Origin: Clavulina sp. PMI_390
Taxonomy: Eukaryota; Basidiomycota; Agaricomycetes; Cantharellales; Hydnaceae
Reading direction: 5' to 3'
Assembly (NCBI GenBank): GCA_015039315.1
Contig: WIDE01000017.1
Coordinates: forward strand, 276,181-340,180
Length of the DNA stretch: 64,000 nt
This document shows positions 35,042 through 45,103 of the stretch, piece after piece (position 1 is the first letter of the stretch; each line of letters begins with the position of its first letter). The translations under genes and the position numbers were made by a program. The notes beneath the pieces were generated by a model that was not told where the DNA came from, ran no database searches, and worked only from the letters and a program-made list of their open reading frames with translations.

Positions 35042-38000
35042 ATGCCACCTCCAGAGGAAGCTTCCTCCTCTACATCGGCCCCCTCCACGCCTCAGAACCA
35101 AGACCGACGTTACCACAATCTTGACACAGCAGTGAAGCAACCACGCAAGTTTCGACGGAGCTACAGGTGAATATAACCTGTTGAAGCGATTTTCCCCCCA
35201 ATATATTAACACGGCCGCTATCTAAGTTCCGAAGATAATGCTTGTACCAAGTGAGTAACCCGAAAACTAGGTGCGATAGTGTGAGGAATGTCTGACTCCG
35301 CATTTGTCAGTGTTTTACGGCAGGGTCAGTTTCATTTTATGTTGAAGCCGTCAGCTGCTCACAGATCTGCCGCAGTTTTTCGTAAAATAGACTTCAAAGG
35401 AAAGCAGAAGGAGATAGTGCACGCCGCAATGCAAGGGGTTGATATCTTTGTGAGCGCACCAACTGGAATGGGGAAGGTGAGCATACTGATCTATAGGTCG
35501 ATCAATACCGATGTGCTGAATAAGCCATAAGAGTATTTGCTTCCAAGTGCCTGCCGTCGCTGACGAAGTGAGTCATCCATCCCTGGGACTGAACCCGAAG
35601 TCACTCACCTTCTGCCTTAGGATGGTGGCGTCACGATCGTAGTATCTCCTTTACTTGCCCTCATGCATGATCAAGTGTCTAAATTGCGAGACTTTGGTGT
35701 GCTGGCAACCTCCTGGACCTCGGAGACTTCTCCTCAGGATCGCAGAGATGTTAGTGCGCGCCAATTGACCTTCTTTGTCCGATCTCACATTCGCGTTCCA
35801 CGTTGTTCATAGATAATTGCGGAGCTCTGCTCTGAGGATCCCATGTACCGCCTGTTGTATAGTAAGTATTTGCTCTATATCTTCCCCCGCTTCCACCAAT
35901 CACGCTGACACTGCTTTTTCCCAGTCACTCCGGAGAAATTAATGACAAAAGAAATGACAAATATTCTGAAACTGATGTACCGTAATGGTCGCTTGAACCG
36001 CCTTGTTGTGGATGAGGTATGTTTTGTCATCTGAGCTCAGAGGCCTGTACTGAGACTGATGTCATGTGATAGGCCCACTGCATATCTGTACGTCACATTG
36101 AGTCCGATACGCAACTGTACTCATTGGCTTCTAGGAGTGGGGCCATGATTTTCGCGAAGAGTATCGAATGCTTGGAAAGTTTCGGGATCGATATCCAGAA
36201 ACGCCGATCACGGCACTCACTGCGAGTGCTACACCTGCGTGAGTGTTTCCCCAAGGACCTTCCAGTGGTCAACGTGTTTCATTTACCGTATGCTTCGATT
36301 CAGCGTTCGGCACGACATTGTGAATAGTCTCAAGCTCAGCGGCCCTCACCTATTTTCGGTCATTCACCCATTCAACAGAGAGAACTTGTTTTACGAAGTA
36401 CTGTGATTCTGCAAATCGATTCCGCTTGCAAATTCTGACGCAAAGTCATTTTCGCAGATCCGACATTTGCCCTTTATCGAGCAAAGCCGGCAGTTCGAGC
36501 TCATCTACGACTACATACACAAGCTCTCTGACAGGCGTGGCATGTCTTCAAGTGGAATCATCTATGCTCGCACCCGAGCGATATGTGATGATTTAGCGTT
36601 GTACCTCCGCAACAACGGCATAGCTGCACGTCCCTATCATCGGGGCATTCCTAGCTCGAGATTAAGTAGTACACTGAGCGAGTGGTTGAAAGGCGAAGGT
36701 TGCGACGTGGTGTGCTGCACCATTGCCTTTGGGATGGGAATTGATAAGCCCGACGTTCGGTGAGTGGGTGCTCACCTTTTTGGCAATAGTTTTTCTGAAA
36801 TCCTGTTCCTCGCCGTTACAGGTATGTCATTCATTATGATGTGCCGAAATCCTTCGAGGGTGAGCATCCATCCCCATCGTCATCAACACCACCTATTCAA
36901 TATCTGACAGCATTATCTGTAACAGGATATTATCAAGAAACTGGCCGAGCTGGACGAGATGGATTAGTGAGTGCCTCCGTTACCCTAGCACTGCATATCT
37001 GCTGAAGCGTCTCCAGCCAGCGAAATGCATTCTGTACTATTGTAAGAGGCTATTCCTACATTGTCTTGGATGAATGCTGAAATAAGGGCTCGAAGCACGG
37101 GAGGACGCCATGAAAGCCAAATTCTTCGTCAAGAAATCTCAATCCACCCGTTTGTCCAAGACAAATATTGAACCTTCACAAAGAGCGCCTCGGAGCATCA
37201 CAGAGGTCCGTCCATCTTCTAGCATTGACATAATTATCAGCGCTCAACTTAGCACACCCGTGAACTAGTTGATCGCCTATGCAGAGAACGCTGAAACCTG
37301 TCGGCATATTGTGCGTTCTGTTTATTGTAACCCACAGATTTATCGATCTGACATCCGTTCTAACAGCTCATCTGTCGGTACTTCGGCGAAATCATTGACG
37401 AGCGCGACCAAGCTCTGCGCAAAGTCTATTGTGACGGAATGTGCGATGTAGGTTCTTCATATTTGATAATGAGATATCCATTGACGATCGTATTTCATGA
37501 AGATCTGCAAGAATCCTGAGAAGGTCAGATCTCGAAAGCAAGAGCTATCAAACGAGCAATGGGTTCTTTCACAACTGTCTCATGTTGAGAAGGAATTATC
37601 AACAGAGGATGCCGAGGATGAACCTTCGAGTCGCCATGGTGCACCTGCGCGCCAACCTACAAAATATCCTGGGCTTGGTCGCCCAGTACTGAAGCCATTC
37701 AGATCGCACTCACTCTCCACAGAGTCACCGGCTTCAGGGTCTGGCGAGAGTGTTCAATTCTCTCGATCTGACCGACGAGAGGACACGCTCTTTCCCCCGA
37801 AGCAGCGACCTAATCGAAACGGCAAGGACCCTTTTGGACGTAAAAAGTATGACGGGCCGATTTTACGCAATGGCCTCATTGAGAACAACCGCGAGGATGA
37901 CGATGCCCCTATTCCGATGCATGGCGTTATTCGCCAGAGGGCAGCGTCAGATGATGAATCCTCCGCCTCCATGCCAGCGCCCAAGCGGGCACGACAACTA

Positions 38001-38870
38001 GGAAACGCTCACCATGAGCAAGCATATCCGCTCATTCCTCAAAGCGGGAGACGCATAAGCTCGGGGGCTACGTTTAAAACACCATTCCGAAAGGGCTTTG
38101 ATCCGCTTGCTCCTCCGCCCCGTCCGCCACCTGAGGTTCTCGCTCCTAGGCGCCGATCACCTTCGCCAAAGAGAAGAGAAGTAGTGGACGTTGAGAACGA
38201 GAATGATGAAGACTCGGATGAAATCCCTACTGAAGTTTCGGACGATTCTGAGGAGTCAGATGATTCAGGTAACATCATAGCTGGTTCGCGACTATCAGTC
38301 TTGCCCCATCTAACTGTGTGGCCTTAGATGCTGAGGATGCGCACCTTGCCAGCGACGAGGTGCAGCACATTTTCAACCAACTTCCAACTCTCCTTTGCGA
38401 ATATTCGGACAAAATCTCACTCTCAACACGGTCTGACGGATTCACGAGTATCCTCCACGCGCTCCGCCGTGCTTTCTTCAATTGGTCAGGGAGAGATCAG
38501 TTATGGGTCAAGGTGGAGGGTTTGGAACGGAAATCGGATTCATTAGCTGATACGGACCGGTAAGCTGCTTGACGGAAAACATCATTTAATGGGTGTGCTA
38601 ATCGTGCTTGTCCCATGCCTCCCCAGAGCACGGATTCTTGTCAAATGCGCTCTCAAGGTTGAGTGTAATGCTATGTCATACTCTACTCGTCCAGAGCGAT
38701 ACTCCCAGAACTTGCGCACGAGGCTTAAGGCCATTCGTTATCTCCGGAAGGGATTACTAGAAGGCGAGGAAGACGGGGAGGAGCCAGCGAGCTCAAGAAG
38801 TGAGACTAGTCAGAACGAGGCAACTACGGAGGTGTGGAAGGAGATGCGAAGAGCTTCTCAGTCATTTTGA
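35042..38870 (+). CDS. RecQ-family ATP-dependent DNA helicase
   Basis: Twenty exons: 35042-35166, 35227-35250, 35365-35476, 35532-35567, 35621-35749, 35813-35861, 35925-36016, 36073-36087, 36135-36238, 36304-36397, 36458-36759, 36822-36859, 36926-36966, 37017-37041, 37087-37205, 37269-37310, 37367-37447, 37503-38268, 38328-38559, 38627-38870. They give 889 residues. Helicase motifs are Walker [56 protein letters not shown] and [10 protein letters not shown]. The RecQ zinc module follows with CRHI, CRYFGE and CDGMCDICKNP. The tail is acidic and basic by turns, with an [17 protein letters not shown] patch, then a conserved-looking C-terminal block. No HRDC domain is obvious. It should unwind recombination and replication intermediates 3' to 5'. 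The third-exon splice (intron 35251-35364) is the least certain. Confidence 0.92.
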
Positions 38871-39428
38871 TTCCTCATTATGGAGTCTCGGAGGAACCCT
38901 GTAACCCTCGTAAGCAGTCCGTAGATGTTCGACCACAAGGACCAATCAACAACCTTCGCGAAGCCTCAGTTCTTTTTTCAATCTCCTAAGCGCACCCAGG
39001 ATACATTTCATCTGTTTGAGTTTGGGCGGTGACAAATAGCATCATATGGCGGACTCGGCGACTTTACACATTCGCCTCATATGACTCAGCTGCAGAGGGG
39101 TGCTGTAGATATGACCATCAGGCTTGCTCACTAAGGTGAATCATGATTTCATTAGTTCATTATAGAAAGGAGTGTAGACGTTATGAGAGCACATATTCCT
39201 AAGAATTCAAGGTATACCGGGCTAGCATAAATCGATCGAAAGACATGGATAACGAAAGAATAGTAATCAAGGAACGAGGTATCTGTGAACGAAAGCAGAA
39301 TAGATATGTCCGAGTTGTAAATCTACAAAGTAAAGGAAGAAATTCGCCTCGAGGATTGGCGATAACGATGGTACAGCTAACAGGAAAGCAGGGGTGGATA
39401 AATGGAACTAACGAAAGAGGAGGAGGGA
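38871..39428. other. Convergent intergenic region
   Basis: 3' regions of the RecQ gene and of the disordered-protein gene. Nothing else seen. Confidence 0.5.
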
Positions 39429-41213
39429 TCAAAAGATAAGAGGGACATGAGAAGAAGTGGATGTGTCGCGATGGGGAGAGGTGAATTCTGAATCGTCAAC
39501 TGATAATCTGGAATACATGCTTGTGCTGCGACCACGTTCGGTCGTGGAGATTGGGTTGGCTGCGTGGGCCTTTGCCCATCTTTGCATCAGCAGTTCGCCC
39601 ACGGTCATGGATGATCGCCGGCCCGGGACGAATACTGGTGAGTCAGAGTCAGGGGTGGTGAGTGCATCATGATCAGCAGCATCGTTGCCGTCTCTTGGAG
39701 ATAGTGATGTGGGCGAAGCCAGTTGTCGCGCCCGTCCCCACGGCCCCGAATACCGCGTGCTCGGAGAAGAGTTTTGGAGACGTATCGATGCGCTGATGCT
39801 GGGGCGGCGGGCTCTCGATGCCGATGGTGGTGAGACCGGAACACATGTACGAGGTTGGGGCTCAACCGGTTCAGGATCAGGATCAGCCGCAACGATCTCC
39901 GTGTTCTCGGTGGGTTTGGAAAGGAATAGCCGGCTCTCCCGGAGGTTCGGTGTGGGCTGTGCAGATGAGGCGGGGGTGCTCTTTGTTAGAGTGAAGCTGA
40001 CGGTGGACGCGCTGTCGTCCTCCGACGCCGTTTCGGTGTCATCGTCACTACTACTGCTTTCTCCAAGATGGAGGTCTTCAAAATCATCCGAGGCACCTGA
40101 ATTTTGCCTCAAGTATGCCTGGATGACTGTCCAGTCCACGGCAGCAGGGTCGTTGGGGAGCGTCATAAGCGGGTAGGACTGCGTCTCGGACCCAACGACA
40201 CCGTCCGCTAAACTTTGACCGATGCCCGTGTCCATGGCCGTGCTCACGATGTCTCCGCCCGCTGTCATCAACATGTTCGCTCCACTATCACCGCTGAGCT
40301 CTGGTAGCATCATCTGGGGATCAAACCCGTTTTCCGTGCTCGGGGAGCTGATCGTGATGAACACGCTCGTGGACCGAGATGGCTGTCCGTCCGTGTGCAT
40401 CCCTGAATCTTGCGACCAGATCGTCACTGGCGAAGAAGACCACGCGAGCGATTCGCCTCTACTCTGTTTACCACGTGCCTTGGATGACATATGAGAAGTC
40501 GCGGCCAGGGGAATGGAAGCCATGACGGCTGGGCCCGTCGAACTGTCAATGACGACAGGGGCTGCTGCTTCTGCAACGGATAGTGGGACGATGGTGGTCT
40601 TTCCTATTGAGACGGAGGGCATGGGGCGAGGTCCTCGTATGGATCTCCGCGTCTCAGGACGCGCCAATATAGACCCACTTCTTTGAGGCTGTTGAGCGAG
40701 AGGTTGTGGGTGAATGATGGAGCTCGAAGGAATTGGTGCAAGCACTGGGAGGGTGATTGGTGGAGGAATAGGAGTAGGGTGCCTGGGGATTGGTGTTGAA
40801 GTGACTGTGGCAATTGTGGGGGTACTACTTGTGCTTTGTTGTTGTGGCACATCGAGTGGGAGGTGCTCTTTCGAGAGGGCAGCGCGATGTGTGGAGGAAT
40901 TCATCTTAGGGATCGACACAAGCTCAGATGTCACAATGGGATGAAGTGAAGGCTTTGGCTTGGGTTTTGAGGGACCGGGTGCAAAGGGATCCAAGTAAGA
41001 GGATGGAGGGTGGATGAAGAGGTGCATAGATTTCTGGGTCAAGGAGGCGGAAGGCACAGAGACTGCACGTTGATGTTTCTGGGGTGCAGCTCGAAGAACA
41101 GCCGAGGGGCTTGGCCGTCGAATATGGCCTCGACGTCGGAGTGTAGTCGCCTGGCTGCTTAAGGGCTCATCCTCTGGACTCGAGAGGAACTCTTGCATAC
41201 TATGGGGTCGCAT
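39429..41213 (-). CDS. Ser/Pro-rich, probably disordered protein, unknown function
   Basis: A single uninterrupted frame of 594 residues beginning MRPHSMQEFLSSPEDE. A long intronless frame with codon-like composition in this intron-rich neighbourhood argues for a real gene. Composition is dominated by Ser, Thr, Pro and Ala, with Pro-rich runs near residues 150-180 and an acidic Ser patch (GESSSSDDDTETASEDDS) around residue 400. Several RRxS/RxxS sites (RRPSIS, RRSSMT, RGRSTS) suggest basophilic-kinase targets. Near the C-terminus VGELLMQRWAKAHAA is the only stretch that looks like a folded helix. No family recognised. A regulatory or scaffolding protein is a guess. Some fungi put such a leader after a 5' untranslated intron. 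Confidence 0.7.
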   Translation of the reverse strand: MRPHSMQEFLSSPEDEPLSSQATTLRRRGHIRRPSPSAVLRAAPQKHQRAVSVPSASLTQKSMHLFIHPPSSYLDPFAPGPSKPKPKPSLHPIVTSELVSIPKMNSSTHRAALSKEHLPLDVPQQQSTSSTPTIATVTSTPIPRHPTPIPPPITLPVLAPIPSSSIIHPQPLAQQPQRSGSILARPETRRSIRGPRPMPSVSIGKTTIVPLSVAEAAAPVVIDSSTGPAVMASIPLAATSHMSSKARGKQSRGESLAWSSSPVTIWSQDSGMHTDGQPSRSTSVFITISSPSTENGFDPQMMLPELSGDSGANMLMTAGGDIVSTAMDTGIGQSLADGVVGSETQSYPLMTLPNDPAAVDWTVIQAYLRQNSGASDDFEDLHLGESSSSDDDTETASEDDSASTVSFTLTKSTPASSAQPTPNLRESRLFLSKPTENTEIVAADPDPEPVEPQPRTCVPVSPPSASRARRPSISASIRLQNSSPSTRYSGPWGRARQLASPTSLSPRDGNDAADHDALTTPDSDSPVFVPGRRSSMTVGELLMQRWAKAHAANPISTTERGRSTSMYSRLSVDDSEFTSPHRDTSTSSHVPLIF

Positions 41214-42022
41214 GATGAGCAGCACGCTCGCGGGGAGGGCTCGAGATGGTGGGGAAGAGTCAACGGTGTGGATACTGGCCGCCTTGTAAAAAGACGTAAC
41301 ATGGAAGGGGTGTGTGTGTGATGTGTTATCCGTCGGTTACATGTACAGCAGCTCATCGCACAGGATTGGTTGGATATCGCCTTACCTTTCTGGGACCCGG
41401 TACTCAAATCCTAGCTCCTGAAAGCTTCTCGTGCAAGACAAATGTATGCCGCGTGAAATAGAGAGGAAGGAGGGCACTCAAAATATTCGCCATAGGCACC
41501 CGGAGTCAAGTGGCTGCTTTAGTAGTCTTATGATTTCGGGGCGGGGCGAGCGCAGAACTTGGATCGTGAGGCTGTACGTACTGCGCCAAGAATGGCATTG
41601 CGGTGATGATGTACAAACAAAAAGCTGCGCAATCGACATCTCGGAGCAAGCAAGCGACCACTGATCTATTCTTTTCTCTCAGATTCAATCCAAAGCGTGG
41701 AGCTCTTGCGCGGTGAGAGATAAGATGTTGCACTCGGGGCTCCGAGGCTATGGAGACATCAGCGATTTGGCTTTGTTTGGCCCTCGTCCCACTGCTGCGT
41801 TTTGCGCGCCATCCAGATCGCGTAGTCACTTTGAGCAGTAGAGACCAAGTAGCCTGGGAGACGTTCTCAGACAGATAATCATTAATGGTCAAAAGATTTG
41901 GCATCATTCAATTGGGAAAAGCCCTCAGTAGGACTGAGCATGATGACCGCAACGCTGCCCATTTGACATAAATATAACATAATGATATTTTTACCATCCC
42001 TTCCACTTGGAATGTTCAAAGA
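41214..42022. other. Intergenic region
   Basis: Promoter of the disordered-protein gene and 3' region of the LENG1-like gene. A short GT-rich run lies near 41312-41325. Nothing else seen. Confidence 0.5.
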
Positions 42023-43378
42023 TCATCTTCTTGGTCTTGAGCCACCATCCCCGCTGCTGTACCGTCTCCCGTGATCTCTGCGTGGGTCGTCGTCATGATC
42101 TTCATCCCAACGCTGATTTCCCCAGCTCCGTCGGTCCCTTCCACGTCCCCGTTCCCTTGCTTCCCTGGCCTCCCTAGTCTCCTGGACATTGAACACATTA
42201 GAGTAAGAATACTCAGATCTTGGCGTGTCAGCGACGGATGACCCGGGGGTCTCCGATCCAGCTTCAAGCTCACGCTTCTTGCGCGCTCGGAGGGCAAGGG
42301 CACGAGCACGTTCCGATGACTCGCGCGAGAGCCGGGCGGAGCGGGCAGGATCATCTTCCGTGGAGGACGAAGAGGAGGCTTCGAGTTGAGATTGTGACGT
42401 CGTCGATGACGAAACACGAGGATGACGCGGCAATGGAGCTTTGAAAGCAGATGACGAGGAAGAAGCAGGCACGGAAGGACCTAAGACTTCTGCCCGTCGA
42501 GCAAGATGTGCCTTCATTTCACGGAGGGGATCGTGTTCAGATTTGCTATGGAGCTGCTTCCGTCTGGAGGAAATAAGAAAACCGCATGGAGAGAAATCTT
42601 ATCAGACTTTCCGTCAAGCTTATGAGAGATGTCAAGTCGCGGCACTTACTGTCGTCGATCATTCGCAATGTTGTCCTTCTCAAGCTCCCGCTCCTTTGCT
42701 CCTTTGAGTTCGCGATCCGTATACCACGGAGTAAGATCACTGGCAGAAGGAGCAAGAGGTGCGCCCTTGTCAGCTTCTCTTTGAGCCGCAAGATCCTTGG
42801 CCTTCTTCTCAATTAACTGGAGCTGTTGCTGACCAGTCAATGCAGATTCCAGGGATGCAAAGAGGTTGACATGTCCACCAAATGTCGTCAGGGGCTCGTC
42901 AGAGGACTGGGAGCGGATGAGACCCTGTGTTCCCTCAGCAATACGTCTCATATCCTGTTCATCCTTCTTCCGAGCAGACACCTTCTTAGAAGACGACGAA
43001 GAGCCAGCGCGTTGCCTCAGAAGGTCAAGGCGAGCTTCTGCATCCTATGAATAAGTTGGGTGAGTACAGTGGTTGAACGGTGAAAGACTGACGAATAAGT
43101 CGAAGTTGGAGTACATACTGCCATCATCATTCTCCCCTCTTCTCGCTCTTCATTCAGCTTCGCCTCTTCTTCATCACGTCGTACTCGCTCAATGTTGTCG
43201 CGGCTGTGGGGAATAGCAGATGACTAGGTTGAGAACAATTGTGCTTGCCAATAGATTTGGCTAATTACTCACCGATACGGATGATACGATTTATGGTGAG
43301 CGATATTAAGCTTTCCCTATAAAACATAATCCCCGATCAAACACGCCATTTTTGTGGAACGAGGTGCCCACTTACCAT
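42023..43378 (-). CDS. LENG1-like protein with N-terminal Cir_N domain
   Basis: Exons in transcript order: 43376-43378, 43273-43316, 43119-43203, 42650-43044 and 42023-42563, giving 355 residues. It starts MGKLNIAHHKSYHPYR, followed by RRDNIERVRRDEEEAKL, the Cir_N motif shared by CIR, CWC25 and LENG1. Downstream, TFGGHVNLFASLE and DLTPWYTDRE are typical of LENG1 homologues. The C-terminal third is Ser-, Arg- and Asp-rich. Such proteins are nuclear and associate with splicing factors; the exact role is not established. The first coding exon is the start codon alone, ended by a good GTAAGT donor. The gene is divergent from the thioesterase gene. Confidence 0.85.
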
Positions 43379-43491
43379 CTTTGGCACGAGCACTGGTCAA
43401 GCAGGTGTGGCGGTGGTGAACAGTGTTCGAGCCCTCGGTCCCGCCACCGGTATCGGCTCATCCTTCTGCCTGTTTTTGTGGCACGACAAGA
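43379..43491. promoter_or_regulatory. Very short bidirectional promoter, LENG1-like / thioesterase
   Basis: 113 bases separate the divergent start codons at 43378 (minus) and 43492 (plus), unless the thioesterase begins at the next in-frame ATG (43507). Confidence 0.55.
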
Positions 43492-44749
43492 ATGAACTCT
43501 GCAAAAATGTGGACCGTTCTGGCTCGCGGAGCTCGAGTAGGGAGGATACCTCGCTCTGATGTTCATGCACGACTCGCCTCGACGAGCTCTGCAAGTTCCG
43601 CGGGACCAAAGTCTGCATTGACGCTAGGCCGAGCTGGTGCGTAGCGAGCTCACTCGACTTCTGGGCAGCTCTGTGTTTTGTCGAAATGTAGCAAACTGCT
43701 GACTTTTATCTCGCACTGCTGCTAGTTTCTACACTCGCTGCTGGTGCGATAGCGTATGGAGTTGGTGTCGCCTATCCCCCCACTCTCATTTCTGTCTTGT
43801 TTCCCCAACCAGCGCCAGCTCCCCCCACTGCTAGTTCGGCGGAGGGTCTCGCAGTGACGGAGAGGATAGAATCGCAAATCCAGAACCTCCCCGATGTCAT
43901 TGCTTTGAGGAATCAGGTAAGCAGCACAATGATGGACTTGACATTTAGGAGGTCGACGCTCAGACTCACCCCTCTTTCAAATAGCCTGACAAGTGGTATG
44001 AGACCCGCCCGCACTCCCATATCCCAGAGGAACGCAGAGTCAACTCGCTAACGGCTGGATCGTTGCGGGGACCCGGCAAGGTCGCCGTCGCTCCTCTCGT
44101 CTTCGCCACCCATGATGACAAGGATGTCCTCTCGTTCGTTCATCTCGGGCGCGCTCTCTGCGTGAGTTCTATGCACCAATACGCACCCCTGATGTCCTAC
44201 TAATGATGCACTTTCATCTTAGGGACATGACGGTATTATTCATGGAGGTCTGCTAGCTACCTTGATGGACGAAGCTTTGGCAAGAACGGTATGATATTGT
44301 TTCGTCGTCTATTCAAGAATCATCTTCCTTACATTCTCGTGTCTCCTCCTGTAGGCGATCATGAACTTCCCCAATAAGATTGGCGTCACCGCGAAACTAG
44401 AGCTGAACTACAAGGCCCCAACGATGGCTGATCAGGTATGTTGCAATATCCTGGGAGGCCGCATAACGACTGCGGGATGTATGTGTTATATGCTCACTAA
44501 ACATTTTTCATACTCGTACCACAGTTTGTTAGGCTACGAACGACCGTGGTCAAGCTAGATGGCCGCAAGGCGCATGTCAAGGGCACAGTCGAGACGCTAG
44601 AAGGAAAGGTTCTTGTAGAAGCCAGCGCGATCTTCGTAGAGCCGAAATACGCGAATATGTTAAAGAGCAGCTGGACCACGACTGCTCTAGGCAAACGAGT
44701 TGACAAGTCGAAAGAGGGTGTGCCAGTGCCGCAAGAAGCCTCCGTATAA
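43492..44749 (+). CDS. Hotdog-fold (4HBT/PaaI-type) thioesterase, probably mitochondrial
   Basis: Exons 43492-43636, 43726-43916, 43985-44161, 44223-44288, 44355-44435 and 44525-44749 give 294 residues. The N-terminus is rich in Arg, Ser and Ala and lacks acids (a probable mitochondrial presequence). A hydrophobic stretch follows (TLAAGAIAYGVGVAYPP) that could anchor it to the inner membrane. The hotdog core begins near GPGKVAVAPLVF. It carries the active-site pattern GHDGIIHGGLLATLMDEA, with the HGG turn and the Asp/Glu on the central helix, then AKLELNYKAP and VKGTVETLEGKVLVEA. It should hydrolyse acyl-CoA; the chain length is unknown. Confidence 0.85.
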
Positions 44750-45103
44750 CCCCTCTTGTTCTGTGGCGTCGCGGATCCGGTTCCATCTGGACTCTTTCTC
44801 TCTCTATAATACCAACATTCTCGCCTGCGTTGGACTTGTAAATTTCCTCCACCTAATGACTTTCTATAGATACGGGCGCAATTTGGGAAGGTTTTTACGC
44901 ACAATACATATTGTTCTTGTCATGAAGTACTGTTACGCATCGAATTGGTTTTCCGTTCATATTTTGTCCATCGGACCTTCATTCAAGGTCCAGAGCTTGT
45001 CCAGAAATGAAGGACGGCGCAACGATGTGCCGAGTTTGTCCCTGTTGTAGGATAGATTCATCGGCGCCGCTCCAAGCCGTAACGGCCCTCCTCCATTTCA
45101 ACG
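44750..45103. other. Intergenic region
   Basis: 3' region of the thioesterase gene and promoter of MSH6. Nothing else seen. Confidence 0.5.
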
